A DNA stretch of 46,549 nt from Oxalobacteraceae bacterium (lineage in GTDB: Bacteria > Pseudomonadota > Gammaproteobacteria > Burkholderiales > Burkholderiaceae_D): the NCBI GenBank assembly GCA_027490465.1, contig JAIXXZ010000045.1, positions 1-46,549 of the forward strand. Reading direction: 5' to 3'. Position 1 is the stretch's first letter. Every line of letters starts with the position of its first letter. This document shows positions 1 through 9,678 of this stretch, piece by piece. The notes beneath the pieces are model-generated. The model saw only the letters and a program-made list of their open reading frames with translations, was not told where the DNA came from and did not search any database. The position numbers and the translations under genes were made by a program.

Positions 1-324
1 GACTTTGCCAAAATCGATCTGCGCATCGCCAGGATTGTCGATTGCGAGCATGTCGATGGTTCCGACAAGCTGCTGCGTCTCACCCTCGATGTGGGTGAGG
101 GACGCCTGCGCAATGTATTTTCCGGCATCAAGTCTGCGTATAAACCGGAAGACCTGAAAGGCAAGCTGACGGTATTGGTTGCCAATCTGGCACCGCGCAA
201 GATGAAATTCGGTGTTTCCGAAGGCATGGTGCTCGCCGCCTCGGCCGCTGATGAAAAAACGGATCCGGGCATCTATATCCTCGAACCATGGCCGGGCGCA
301 CAGCCGGGAATGCGGATTCGATAA
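1..324 (+). CDS. metG: Methionyl-tRNA synthetase, C-terminal part (5' end outside window)
   Basis: The reading frame is open from base 1 to TAA at 322-324 and gives the last 107 residues of a longer protein. It matches the tRNA-binding (Trbp111/EMAP-like OB-fold) domain at the C-terminus of bacterial methionyl-tRNA synthetase: it opens with [16 protein letters not shown] and continues through [24 protein letters not shown] and a final PGMRIR. In the family this domain dimerises the enzyme and improves tRNA binding; the catalytic domain lies upstream, outside the window. A free-standing tRNA-binding protein is possible in principle but unlikely, since such a protein would start close to this point and no start is visible. 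The next gene begins 49 bases downstream. Confidence 0.9.
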   Translation, partial: DFAKIDLRIARIVDCEHVDGSDKLLRLTLDVGEGRLRNVFSGIKSAYKPEDLKGKLTVLVANLAPRKMKFGVSEGMVLAASAADEKTDPGIYILEPWPGAQPGMRIR

Positions 325-337
325 GAGGCACTCAGGG

Positions 338-343
338 TAAAAT
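338..343 (+). promoter_or_regulatory. Candidate -10 element upstream of the DUF3460/scpA genes
   Basis: TAAAAT lies 30 bases before the ATG at 374, between the metG stop and the next gene. No good -35 hexamer is visible at 16-18 bases upstream, so this is a weak call. It would give the DUF3460-scpA-panC cluster a start site separate from metG. Confidence 0.3.
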
Positions 344-373
344 ACGGTCTTACGTTTTTTAGCGGGTCTGGTT

Positions 374-580
374 ATGGCTTGGTTCATCAAGAAAAGTGGC
401 TACGTTTCCGAATTCACGCAATTCCTCGGTGAAATGAAACAAAAAAATCCTGCCATCGAAGAAGGTCAGCGCGCGGGCCGCGCCCGCCTGTGGGACAAGG
501 AACCGATCGATCTCGACAATATGCGTCGCTCGCAGGAATCCCGCGTACAGCAATCTGCCTACGTCTACCAGGGCCATTGA
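374..580 (+). CDS. DUF3460 family small protein
   Basis: This 68-residue protein begins MAWFIKKSGYVSEFTQFL and contains the run RLWDKEPIDLD, the pattern I associate with the DUF3460 family of Burkholderiales. It has no signal peptide or membrane segment, is rich in charged residues and is probably cytosolic. Function is unknown. It sits between metG and scpA, and its stop TGA (578-580) overlaps the scpA start ATG (580-582), so the two are probably translationally coupled. That hints at a housekeeping role linked to scpA expression, but this is inference from position only. Confidence 0.8.
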   Translation: MAWFIKKSGYVSEFTQFLGEMKQKNPAIEEGQRAGRARLWDKEPIDLDNMRRSQESRVQQSAYVYQGH

Positions 581-1437
581 TGAACGTACCTGCAGAAACT
601 GTCACTGACGTCGCGGACAACGTCTCCGGCGAGGCCCTTGAACCGACGGTGGTTGACAACGTTGCCTTCGCCAAGCTGTACGGCGAGCCGCTGTTCAAGT
701 TGCCCACTGACCTCTACATTCCACCGGATGCGCTGGAAGTGTTCCTCGAGGCTTTCGAGGGCCCGCTTGACTTGCTGCTTTACCTGATCCGCAAGCAAAA
801 CTTCAATATTCTCGATATCCCACTCGCGCAGGTGACTGTGCAGTATCTGGGCTACATCGAGCAGATTCGCAAACGCAATCTCGAACTCGCCGCTGACTAC
901 CTGCTGATGGCGGCGATGCTGATCGAAATCAAGTCACGCATGCTGCTACCCTCGAAAAAAGTGGACTCAGGCGAAGAACCGGCTGATCCACGCGCGGAGC
1001 TGGTGCGCCGTCTGCTGGAATACGAGCAAATGAAGCTCGCCGCATTTCAGTTGGACACGCTGCCACAGGTCGGGCGTGATTTTGTTCGCACACAGATTTT
1101 TGTGGATCAAGCCGTTGTTACGCGCTTCCCTGATGTCAATGTCGTCGATCTGCAAACCGCCTGGAGCGACCTCCTGCGACGCGCGAAGCTGACTGCAAGG
1201 CATACGATCTCGCGCGAGGAATTATCGGTGCGCGAGCATATGAGCTCGATACTGCGTCATCTGCAATCGTCCAAATTCGTCGAGTTCCACGAGCTCTTTG
1301 ATCCTTCTCGAGGCGTGCCCGTGGTCGTCGTGAATTTCATCGCGCTGCTGGAGCTGGCAAAAGAAACGCTGATCGAAATCACCCAGGCCGAAGCATTCGC
1401 GCCTATCTATGTGCGCTTATCCTATTCACCGAATTAA
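580..1437 (+). CDS. scpA: Segregation and condensation protein A (ScpA, kleisin)
   Basis: The 285-residue protein carries the ScpA signature FEGPLDLLLYLIRK at about residues 59-72, followed by the helical N-terminal kleisin domain (NFNILDIPLAQVTVQYLGYIE, ADYLLMAAMLIEIKSRMLLP). A winged-helix-like C-terminal region includes FVEFHELFD and VNFIALLELAKE. ScpA bridges the SMC heads and binds ScpB in the bacterial condensin complex. I chose ATG 580 because it overlaps the stop of the preceding gene (TGATG); a longer frame reaches upstream to 490 but runs through the DUF3460 gene. The first 45 residues or so before the kleisin motif are acidic and variable. scpB and smc are not in the window. panC follows 64 bases later. 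Confidence 0.93.
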   Translation: MNVPAETVTDVADNVSGEALEPTVVDNVAFAKLYGEPLFKLPTDLYIPPDALEVFLEAFEGPLDLLLYLIRKQNFNILDIPLAQVTVQYLGYIEQIRKRNLELAADYLLMAAMLIEIKSRMLLPSKKVDSGEEPADPRAELVRRLLEYEQMKLAAFQLDTLPQVGRDFVRTQIFVDQAVVTRFPDVNVVDLQTAWSDLLRRAKLTARHTISREELSVREHMSSILRHLQSSKFVEFHELFDPSRGVPVVVVNFIALLELAKETLIEITQAEAFAPIYVRLSYSPN

Positions 1438-1450
1438 CCCGCGGTGCTGA

Positions 1451-3234
<1,784 letters not shown>

Positions 3235-3279
3235 GCATCCATCCATAATGCATTCAGCAATTCATCTTCGGAGACAACA

Positions 3280-3693
3280 ATGACTAACATATCCGTCAAC
3301 CAATTACATGAACGCCAGCGAGGTACGCTTTCGGAACTGCTCGGCTTCGACATCATTTCCGCAAGCCCTCAGGAAATCAAAGCCGGATTCGATATCAAGC
3401 CCCATCATCTGGCGCCCAATGGCTATCTGCATGCAGCCTCCATCATCATGCTGGCAGACACATCCTGCGGTTACGGATGCATGATCACTCTGCCCGAAGG
3501 TGCGAACAGCTTTACCACGATTGAATTGAAGAGCAATTTTTTAGGTACCGCACGCGAAGGCAAAGTGGACTGTATCGCCACCCCGATTCATCTGGGTCGC
3601 ACAACGCAAGTGTGGGACGCGACCGTCAGCGCCGCTGGAAAAACGATCGCCTTGTTTCGGTGTACGCAGATGGTGCTTTGGCCTAAAACCTGA
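3280..3693 (+). CDS. PaaI-family (hotdog) thioesterase
   Basis: This 137-residue protein has the single hotdog domain of the PaaI/YdiI thioesterase family. Visible landmarks are HLAPNGYLHAASIIMLADTSCGYG at about residues 45-68, the helix that holds the catalytic acidic residue in relatives, and TTIELKSNFLGTAREG, the following strand. Such enzymes hydrolyse acyl-CoA thioesters; the substrate here cannot be told from sequence. A Shine-Dalgarno-like GGAG precedes ATG 3280. The gene lies between the BtuF-like gene and the convergent btuD, whose stop is 37 bases away. A role in aromatic acyl-CoA turnover is possible but not supported by neighbours. Confidence 0.85.
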   Translation: MTNISVNQLHERQRGTLSELLGFDIISASPQEIKAGFDIKPHHLAPNGYLHAASIIMLADTSCGYGCMITLPEGANSFTTIELKSNFLGTAREGKVDCIATPIHLGRTTQVWDATVSAAGKTIALFRCTQMVLWPKT

Positions 3694-3730
3694 GACCCAA
3701 TTGCCGTCGTCTCATACCCATACAAAACAA

Positions 3731-4489
3731 TCATCTGGCGCCGGTGGCGTGCGCTTGAAACGGCACCATCCAATCGGCCTGCTGGACGAACTCGCACCCG
3801 AATGCCTGACGCAATATCTCAGGCACTAATGTGTCACCGACCAAACCCAACCAATGCTGCCCCTCACCCAGCACCAGCGCATGCGTTGCAAAGCGTCTCG
3901 CCAGATTGATATCGTGACAGCTGGAGATGACGGCGTGATTGGTTGAGAGTTCACGTAAGAGCTGCATTACCTGTAACTGCTGCGCTACATCCTGATGCGA
4001 CACTGGCTCATCAAGCAACATGAGTTCAGGTGCCTGCACCAGCAGCGCCGCGAGTGCGACGCGCTGGCGCTCGCCACCTGACAGCGTCAGTACGTTACGA
4101 TCCACGCTTCCTGCCATGCCCACTTTTTCAAGTGCTGCCGTCACCGAGGCATCAACCGAAATTGACGAGACACATCCCGCGACATGAGCAATGGCGACAT
4201 TATCAAACACGGTATGAGGAAAGACATCAACCTGCTGCTGCATCATCAGCCCACGGCGCTGTGCGAGGAAAGCCAAGGGCGTGCTTTGCAACGAATCACT
4301 GCACAACTCAATCTGACCTTTAAGGGACGAACGAAGACCCGCAATGACTTGAAGTAGCGTCGTTTTACCCACACCGTTTTTCCCGAGTACGCACCAGAAT
4401 TCACCGCGATCGACTTGCAAATCGAGATTTTGTGTCAACAGTCGATCACCCACGGCAATCTCAAGCGCCCTTGCTTGCAACAGCGTCAT
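3731..4489 (-). CDS. btuD: Cobalamin ABC transporter ATP-binding protein (BtuD-like)
   Basis: The 252-residue ATPase belongs to the FecCD-type importer group. Walker A is GKNGVGKTT at residues 36-44, the ABC signature LSGGERQRV is at 136-144, Walker B LMLLDEP is at 156-162, and the switch histidine is in SCHDINLA near 192. It would power vitamin B12 import through the BtuC permease encoded immediately upstream. The start overlaps the btuC stop by four bases, which supports translational coupling. The substrate assignment rests on the cobalamin riboswitch upstream of btuB and the BtuF-like gene nearby; the protein alone would be equally compatible with a siderophore transporter. Confidence 0.88.
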   Translation of the reverse strand: MTLLQARALEIAVGDRLLTQNLDLQVDRGEFWCVLGKNGVGKTTLLQVIAGLRSSLKGQIELCSDSLQSTPLAFLAQRRGLMMQQQVDVFPHTVFDNVAIAHVAGCVSSISVDASVTAALEKVGMAGSVDRNVLTLSGGERQRVALAALLVQAPELMLLDEPVSHQDVAQQLQVMQLLRELSTNHAVISSCHDINLARRFATHALVLGEGQHWLGLVGDTLVPEILRQAFGCEFVQQADWMVPFQAHATGAR

Positions 4490-5463
4490 GGTCGACTCCG
4501 AGCAAGCAATACCAAAAATACTGGTACACCAATGAACGCAGTAATCACGCCGACGGGCAGTTGTACGGGCGCGGCAATACTGCGTGCCAGAAGGTCGGCG
4601 AGTGTCAGGGCGATGCCGCCAGTCAGCACGGAGGCAGGCAACAGGACACGCTGATCATTACCAATGACGAGGCGCAGCGCATGAGGCACGACCAAACCGA
4701 TGAAACCTATGGTGCCGGCCACCGCGACTGCGGCTGCAGTGGATACCGAGGCGATCAGGAGCAGACTGACCTGAAGTCGCCGGACATTCAAACCCAGCAA
4801 GTGCGCCGTGACCTCACCGTGCGAAAGCACATTAAGTGCCGCCGCCTTGGTGAAAGACCAGGTACACGCCACCAGCAAGACAAGCCACGCAGATACAACA
4901 AAGTCAGAGGAATCCAACTCGCCCATGAGCCAGAACAAGGTGCCCCGCATCTGCGCATCCGGCGACAGCGCCAAGAGCAAGATGATCAAAGCACCAAAGC
5001 CAGCCGAAATCATCACACCGGTCAAAATCAGGCGGACACCACCCGTCCCTGAGTCCAACGCAATCTCATTGACAAAACTGCGTCGTGCCAGAACCAGCAG
5101 CAGTGCCGTGGCCAACAGCGCGCCAAGCAAGGCGCCTGACTGCAAACTGTAGAGCGCAGCCGAGGCAGGCAACAGCAAACTGAAACTCAATGCGCCAGCG
5201 GCAGCTCCACCGGATACGCCCAGCACATAGGGGTCAGCTAGTGGGTTTCGCAGCAGAAGCTGCATCAATGCACCAGCAAGTGATAGCAGACCACCGACGA
5301 CAAAGGCAGCCAGCACGCGTGGCCAGCGTAAATGAAAAACCGGGTCATCCCAATGATCCAGCAATTCGCAACCTGTGCTGCCGCAGGTAACGGCCGCCGT
5401 GCCCCCCAATACTGTGAGCGCAGAGAGAAACATCCAGAGTGATAAGTAACGGTGGTTTCGCAC
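4486..5463 (-). CDS. btuC: Cobalamin ABC transporter permease (BtuC/FecCD family)
   Basis: A 325-residue integral inner-membrane protein with many hydrophobic helices, typical of the FecCD permease family. Hallmarks are the N-terminal LRWPRVLAAFVVGGLLSLAG, then RNPLADPYVLGVSGGAAAGA, and the C-terminal GTIGFIGLVVPHALRLVIG, which forms the coupling region for the ATPase. It should form a BtuC2D2 importer with the product of the next gene. The start lies two bases after the btuB stop, and its end overlaps the btuD start, so btuB, btuC and btuD read as one operon under the upstream riboswitch. Confidence 0.92.
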   Translation of the reverse strand: MRNHRYLSLWMFLSALTVLGGTAAVTCGSTGCELLDHWDDPVFHLRWPRVLAAFVVGGLLSLAGALMQLLLRNPLADPYVLGVSGGAAAGALSFSLLLPASAALYSLQSGALLGALLATALLLVLARRSFVNEIALDSGTGGVRLILTGVMISAGFGALIILLLALSPDAQMRGTLFWLMGELDSSDFVVSAWLVLLVACTWSFTKAAALNVLSHGEVTAHLLGLNVRRLQVSLLLIASVSTAAAVAVAGTIGFIGLVVPHALRLVIGNDQRVLLPASVLTGGIALTLADLLARSIAAPVQLPVGVITAFIGVPVFLVLLARSRP

Positions 5464-5465
5464 TG

Positions 5466-7448
5466 TCAGAATCGTCGGTCAACGGTTAACAGAACTGATC
5501 TACCCATTGCAGGATAAGCATAGTAGGACGCGCCAGAGAGGCCACCATAAGTAAAATAATTTTCGTCTGTAATATTCAAGATACTGGCACGCAAACGCCA
5601 CTGTTCTATTTCATGAACCACAACAAAGTCTGCAATGAGAAAAGAGGGTTTTCTAAAACTTGATGTATTTTGCTGATCGTTGTCTAAACGTGCCTCGCCA
5701 CTGTAAGTACTTCGGAATGTGAGACTGGTTCGCTCATTAGCTCGCCAAATTGCAGCAACCGACGCTTTATGCAAGGGAATTAGAGGTACCTTTTTTCCCG
5801 CAACCGAGGCACCACCAATGCTTCCGCTGGTGAACTCTGCATCGGTGTAGCTATAGCCCCCCTCTAACGTCATGGCAGCAGTCGCCAGCCACTTGGCATC
5901 AAGTTCAATACCTCGTCTTTCGGTCGGCGGCAAATTTACATTATTGGCAACTGTGGGGTAGTACATGATTTCATTTTCAAGTTTCATACGAAACAGACTG
6001 AAGCCGGCAGTAAGAGAACTGTCTGCGTAACGGATACCAGTATCTAGATCCTGCGAGGTTTGAGGCTCCAGAACCGTTGGCACAACCGAACCCCAAGGTG
6101 GTCGCAACTCATCAACCGTCTGCAATCGAAAACTCTTGCCTGATTTAGCATGCAAAGACCAACCTCCGCGCAAATCCTGACGCAGTGCTATTTCGTAGGC
6201 TGGTGTTTTTCGTGTCTGTTGGGCTATCGCGTTTGAGAAATTCACATCGTTGACCGTACGCTGCTCCCGAACACCCAGAGCAATTGACGTGCCAGAACTA
6301 AAATTACTAGTGTTTCTGATGTAAAGGGAAGTATTAATTTGTTGGGCTGTTGATGACGGCACAGCATTGACGTCAGAAGAAAAATAGTTCCAGTTCCATC
6401 TATCCCAATCGCCGCCAACAATAAATGAGTGATTAACAGTCCATGTTTCGAACAGAAAGCGAAAACGAGGCGAGAAACTTAATGCATCTACCTTGGTCAG
6501 ATCTGGTGTTGCATAACCATAATCCTTATAGAAAGATTTTGATTCGCGTGTACGATGCGTTAGATCAAGCGCAAAAAATCCAAGATCGAATTTCTGCTCT
6601 GTTGCAAAAGCTATCCGCAGGCTATCCAGGCTCGATGAATTGGTAGGTGTCGTCGCGCTACGCGGATCAGTAAGTAACTGTGCTGCAGTACGTTCACCTG
6701 GCAAACCCAAAGACTGCTGGCCCGAAGATAATCGCAGGGAGAACGGCCCTCTATCGCCACGATAATTCAGCGCTGCCGTCACGTTTTCTTGCACAGAACG
6801 ATTATTTCTTCGATAGTTATCTGTCTCATTTTTATCAGCAAAAACATTCAGGCTCAGCCGATCATGTGACAGGCCAGCTGAGGCAGAAACGCCGCGTGTA
6901 GCATAACTGCCGATGGTAGCACTTGCCGTCGCATTGATACCCGTCTCCTGATTTTTTTTCGTAATGATGTTGATAGTTCCGCCGGTTGCACCTCTGCCGT
7001 AAAGTACGGCTCCACTGCCTCGTAGAATTTCGATACGCTCGATCGAGGCCAGAGGAATCGAAGCCAGATCAGCGCTTGCCAGTTCATTTTCAGTGATACG
7101 CTGACCATCAAGGAGAATCAACGTATTCTGGTCGCCAGTCATACCAAAGCCGCGCAGATCAATCTGACGGTTTGGACTGCCACTGTTATCAATCACCTGA
7201 ATGCTAGTTTGAAGTGCAAGTACATCGACCAGTGTTCTTGCACCACTGCGCAAAATATCGTCTGCCGTAACGACAGTGGTTTGCACCGGCTCATCAAGAA
7301 GTTGCTGCTCAAAGCGGGTACCAACCACGGAAACTGGGGGCAGCATCCGAGTTTGGGTAGGCTGAGTGACTTGTGCATGTATCGATGAGGCGCAGAAAAT
7401 ACAATACAAAGCAGGCAGGCGAACGCTCGCCGGGAAATAGCGGGACAT
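5466..7448 (-). CDS. btuB: TonB-dependent outer-membrane receptor, BtuB-type
   Basis: A 660-residue TonB-dependent receptor. An N-terminal signal peptide ends near SSIHAQ; a TonB-box-like stretch (LPPVSVVGTR) follows, then the plug domain with VVTADDILRSGARTLVDVLA, QIDLRGFG, LILLDGQRI and the conserved IERIEILRGSGAVLYGRGATGGTINIIT, and then a 22-strand-type barrel ending in an aromatic residue (TVDRRF), as outer-membrane barrels do. Cobalamin is the probable ligand because a B12 riboswitch lies in the leader and btuC/btuD follow. No strong Shine-Dalgarno sequence is seen before the start, which fits a leader where initiation is controlled by RNA folding. Base composition is somewhat more AT-rich than in neighbouring genes. 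Confidence 0.92.
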   Translation of the reverse strand: MSRYFPASVRLPALYCIFCASSIHAQVTQPTQTRMLPPVSVVGTRFEQQLLDEPVQTTVVTADDILRSGARTLVDVLALQTSIQVIDNSGSPNRQIDLRGFGMTGDQNTLILLDGQRITENELASADLASIPLASIERIEILRGSGAVLYGRGATGGTINIITKKNQETGINATASATIGSYATRGVSASAGLSHDRLSLNVFADKNETDNYRRNNRSVQENVTAALNYRGDRGPFSLRLSSGQQSLGLPGERTAAQLLTDPRSATTPTNSSSLDSLRIAFATEQKFDLGFFALDLTHRTRESKSFYKDYGYATPDLTKVDALSFSPRFRFLFETWTVNHSFIVGGDWDRWNWNYFSSDVNAVPSSTAQQINTSLYIRNTSNFSSGTSIALGVREQRTVNDVNFSNAIAQQTRKTPAYEIALRQDLRGGWSLHAKSGKSFRLQTVDELRPPWGSVVPTVLEPQTSQDLDTGIRYADSSLTAGFSLFRMKLENEIMYYPTVANNVNLPPTERRGIELDAKWLATAAMTLEGGYSYTDAEFTSGSIGGASVAGKKVPLIPLHKASVAAIWRANERTSLTFRSTYSGEARLDNDQQNTSSFRKPSFLIADFVVVHEIEQWRLRASILNITDENYFTYGGLSGASYYAYPAMGRSVLLTVDRRF

Positions 7449-7499
7449 AGGAATTTTCAGTTTCGGGCATCGCGCCAGCTTCCCCGCAGGCGCAACTCA

Positions 7500-7705
7500 A
7501 CGGAAGCACTTGGCTCCCACCTATTCTGGCCGGTATCCGGGCTGGCAAGTGATTCCGGGTAGCCTTCCCATGCATTGAGCACAGTGGCGTTGTACGCGGA
7601 TTGCATGGTGAACCATGCACTTGCTTACCGTTGCGGGGGCAGCACACGTTGGCAGTGACTTGCAGCGTTGGCAAGCTTTTGCGCCGTGTTTCCCGTTTAA
7701 CTGCG
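7500..7705 (-). promoter_or_regulatory. Cobalamin (adenosylcobalamin) riboswitch in the btuB leader
   Basis: Read on the minus strand, the leader contains the conserved cobalamin riboswitch blocks in the right order: GGGAAAC (7694-7688), GCTGCCCCCGCAACGGTAA (7643-7625), GCCACTG (7588-7582), GGGAAGGC just after, and the B12 box AGCCCGGATACCGGCC (7543-7528). These match the canonical aptamer core nearly base for base. In the family, ligand binding represses translation or transcription of B12 uptake genes. The outer limits given are approximate. The btuB start is about 50 bases past the aptamer, room enough for an expression platform. I see no long U-tract, so translational control is more likely. 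Confidence 0.95.
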
Positions 7706-7740
7706 AGCCAAGAACGGCTCGCGAGCACCAAAACGAGCGA

Positions 7741-7770
7741 AGTGTAGAAGATGATTTACCTTTACGTCAA
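7741..7770 (-). promoter_or_regulatory. Probable btuB promoter
   Basis: On the minus strand TTGACG (7770-7765) and TACACT (7746-7741) are separated by 18 bases, a good sigma-70 match. Transcription would start near 7734 and run straight into the riboswitch aptamer about 30-40 bases later. The -35 hexamer lies inside a palindrome (7761-7776). Confidence 0.65.
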
Positions 7771-7776
7771 CGTAAA
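7761..7776. promoter_or_regulatory. Palindromic operator candidate over the btuB -35 element
   Basis: TTTACGT, two bases, then ACGTAAA forms a perfect 7+7 inverted repeat, the size of a dimeric repressor or MerR-family site. It covers the btuB -35 hexamer and lies about 100 bases upstream of the divergent hydrolase gene, so it could control either. The cognate regulator is not recognisable in the window. Confidence 0.5.
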
Positions 7777-7873
7777 TCAGAAGTCTCGCCGGTCGCTTTT
7801 GGACCGTCCGGTGTTATGCACTACACTTCACGGCCACACAGGTTTTATTGATTTCAAACTGGCAGGAGAGCTC

Positions 7874-8755
7874 ATGCGCGACCACAATCCGACGGCAAAC
7901 GATACTCTGGCGTCCAAAGTCGACTACTACACCCGCCAATACAACGCGAGAGCGGAGATTCCCGATCATCCCCAGCTGTTTACGCGCTGGCAGAACGAAT
8001 CGGCGCTGGTAAGACGTACCCATGCCGGTTTGCTTGATATCCCCTTTGGTAGCGCGACCGGTGAGCGACTCGACTTCTACCCCGCTCCGCGTCCAGGGGC
8101 ACCACTGCTGGTCTTCATCCATGGTGGCTGGTGGCGTTCGCTCGACAAATCCGACTTCACTTTCATCGTGCCGGGCTACCACGAGGCGGGATTCAATGTC
8201 GCGCTGACCAATTACACACTGGCACCCGAAGCATCCATTGAAGAGATCACGCGACAGCAGCTGCGCGCGTTTGCCTGGTTGTACAAAAACGCCGCACTGT
8301 ATGAATATGACCCAGAGCGCATTGTCGTGGCGGGTCATTCTGCTGGTGGGCATCTGGCAGCGATGATGATGGCAGCGCGCTGGCATGAATATGACGCTGA
8401 GCTACCAGCCAATCTGATCAAAGCCGGCATACTGATGTCAGGTCTGTACGATCTCGACCCGGTTCGTTATGCAGAGTTCGTGAATGTCGATCTGAAGATT
8501 ACAGAGGCCAATGCGCATCGACTGTCGCCGGGCTACATGTCGCAATCACACCCCATACCATTCATCACTTCCGTGGGTGATCTCGAATCGGCAGAATTCA
8601 AGCGGCAGACATCCTTGATTGCCAGTCAATGGCAGTCAGCGCACCGTGGAGATATCGCGCTGCAAGGCATTAATCATCTGACCATCTGCGATATGTTTGC
8701 GCTTCGCGGACATCCTCTGTTTGAACAATCCTGTCAGCTGATTGCAAACAGTTGA
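7874..8755 (+). CDS. Alpha/beta hydrolase, arylformamidase (kynurenine formamidase)-like
   Basis: A 293-residue alpha/beta hydrolase. The oxyanion-hole motif HGGWW is at about residues 83-87 and the nucleophile elbow GHSAGG at 154-159 (Ser156); a late aspartate (SVGDLES) and histidine (INHLTI) could complete the triad. The HGGxW form resembles kynurenine formamidase and carbamate/ester hydrolases of the HSL-like group. I chose ATG 7874 because GGCAGGAGAG lies just upstream at good spacing; the frame stays open back to 7751 but that part covers the promoter region. A weak promoter TTGGAC (7799-7804) / TACACT (7822-7827) with a 17-base spacer precedes it. No other tryptophan-degradation gene is near, so the substrate is uncertain. 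Confidence 0.8.
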   Translation: MRDHNPTANDTLASKVDYYTRQYNARAEIPDHPQLFTRWQNESALVRRTHAGLLDIPFGSATGERLDFYPAPRPGAPLLVFIHGGWWRSLDKSDFTFIVPGYHEAGFNVALTNYTLAPEASIEEITRQQLRAFAWLYKNAALYEYDPERIVVAGHSAGGHLAAMMMAARWHEYDAELPANLIKAGILMSGLYDLDPVRYAEFVNVDLKITEANAHRLSPGYMSQSHPIPFITSVGDLESAEFKRQTSLIASQWQSAHRGDIALQGINHLTICDMFALRGHPLFEQSCQLIANS

Positions 8756-8803
8756 CCTGGACTGGGAGGGCCTGACAAGAGGAGGCTTCGCTCGTCAAGT
8801 CGA

Positions 8804-8827
8804 GCGCGGATTGCCGTACCTCCGCGC
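8804..8827. terminator. Hairpin between convergent genes
   Basis: GCGCGGA (8804-8810) and TCCGCGC (8821-8827) form a 7-bp GC-rich stem with a 10-base loop between the hydrolase and the convergent DUF2721 gene. It is followed on + by a short AT-rich run (AATTTTCT) rather than a clean U-tract, so termination is only probable. Confidence 0.4.
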
Positions 8828-8858
8828 ACTGATAATTTTCTAGAGCTTCCGATGCCAC

Positions 8859-9332
8859 TCAGCCTTGCCTTGGCTGATTGGCGGATTGCCTGTGCTGCTC
8901 ATCCAGAAAACCTGTGGCCAGAAATACCTCACGCAACAAATAAATGAAGCTTGCCGTGAGCGACATCATGGCGAGAACAAACAAGCTCGCAATCACCAGG
9001 CTGAGCCGCAGGTTCAGCGCATCCGCAATGAAGAGTATGGCCACGACCATGCAAATCAGCAGTGCACAGCTCGTCGATAAAAAAATCGCACGGTTGATTT
9101 TCTGTGCTCGTTTGAACAACATATTGAGTTCTGTCTGCTCAGCCGGAGTCGCCTGTTTAGCGGGCTGACCGTCCCATCCATTGAGTCGTTCTTCCAGCGC
9201 CCGGTAACGATCAATGATCCGCGCAAGCCGGTTGGTCAGCACCAACATATTGGTGCCCACGCCGGTCAGCAGAAACACGGGCGCAATCGCCAGCTGAATG
9301 ATGTGTCCGATTTCATCTGGTCCGATTTTCAT
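8859..9332 (-). CDS. DUF2721 family membrane protein
   Basis: A 157-residue protein that starts MKIGPDEIGHIIQLAIAPVFLLTGVGTNMLVLTNRLARIIDR, the characteristic opening of DUF2721 proteins. It has one hydrophobic helix at about residues 10-32, a charged cytosolic segment with ALEERLNGWD, and two further helices at about 82-106 and 110-135 (AIFLSTSCALLICMVVAILFIADAL, VIASLFVLAMMSLTASFIYLL). It should sit in the inner membrane. Function is unknown in the family. It is transcribed alone on the minus strand, away from the regulatory genes at 9.7 kb. Confidence 0.85.
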   Translation of the reverse strand: MKIGPDEIGHIIQLAIAPVFLLTGVGTNMLVLTNRLARIIDRYRALEERLNGWDGQPAKQATPAEQTELNMLFKRAQKINRAIFLSTSCALLICMVVAILFIADALNLRLSLVIASLFVLAMMSLTASFIYLLREVFLATGFLDEQHRQSANQPRQG

Positions 9333-9629
9333 GGGTCCGCATCCGTCCTGTTAAGCGCCCAAAGTTAAAGGGCGGCAAAAAATATGGTGTGCAGTGTAAC
9401 AGCGGCACCACGTTCAGGCGAACGTCGTGCTTCATTCACGCCAATGAACATAACAGCAAAATATTTCTACAAGAAAACATATCTGATTCTCAGTGGGAAC
9501 AAACCGTAAAAAACAAGCACAAAATTCCCGGCAAGAACAGATTTTTGATCCAAATCATATAGGTGGCTCTGTCAAAAGCTGATACATTTATCCCATGTGT
9601 TGTCATTTTGTTACTAAAAGGAAACCGTG
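9333..9629. other. Divergent intergenic region between DUF2721 and the response regulator
   Basis: No gene is supported here. It holds a perfect 6+6 inverted repeat ACGTTC-aggc-GAACGT at 9410-9425, which could be an operator for the DUF2721 gene. It also holds an FNR-type box at 9545-9558 and a -10-like TACATT at 9583-9588, described separately. The region is AT-rich compared with the coding sequence on either side. Confidence 0.6.
9545..9558 (+). promoter_or_regulatory. FNR/ANR-type box with class II spacing to a -10 element
   Basis: TTGATCCAAATCAT matches the FNR/ANR consensus TTGAT-N4-ATCAA at 9 of 10 defined positions. A -10-like TACATT (9583-9588) places a start near 9595, so the box is centred at about -43, close to the -41.5 typical of class II activation by FNR proteins. 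The transcript would carry two micro-ORFs and the response regulator gene. A Crp/Fnr-family regulator with the FNR-type recognition residues is encoded about 1.2 kb downstream. Confidence 0.65.
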
Positions 9630-9677
9630 ATGAAAGTAATTCCCAAGACACATCTTCAATTGCGCTGGAGTATCTGA
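9630..9677 (+). CDS. Micro-ORF 1 in the response-regulator leader (15 codons)
   Basis: ATG 9630 is preceded by AAAAGGAAACCG, a good ribosome-binding site, and reads MKVIPKTHLQLRWSI before TGA 9675-9677. It is one base short of abutting a second micro-ORF that starts at 9679. Whether it is translated is unknown; the clear Shine-Dalgarno sequence and tandem arrangement suggest a leader peptide or translational relay rather than chance. No run of a single amino-acid codon is present, so classical attenuation is not indicated. Confidence 0.35.
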   Translation: MKVIPKTHLQLRWSI

Positions 9678-9678
9678 G

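Noticed and set aside
4432-5052. Plus-strand frame of 206 codons opposite btuC
   Set aside because: Low-complexity Gln/Arg/Thr composition, no start signals, and full overlap with a real permease gene.
9355-9375. GCGCCC...GGGCGGC hairpin followed by A-run near the DUF2721 start
   Set aside because: An A-run on + is not a terminator, and on - the T-run comes before the stem; it is also upstream of that gene.
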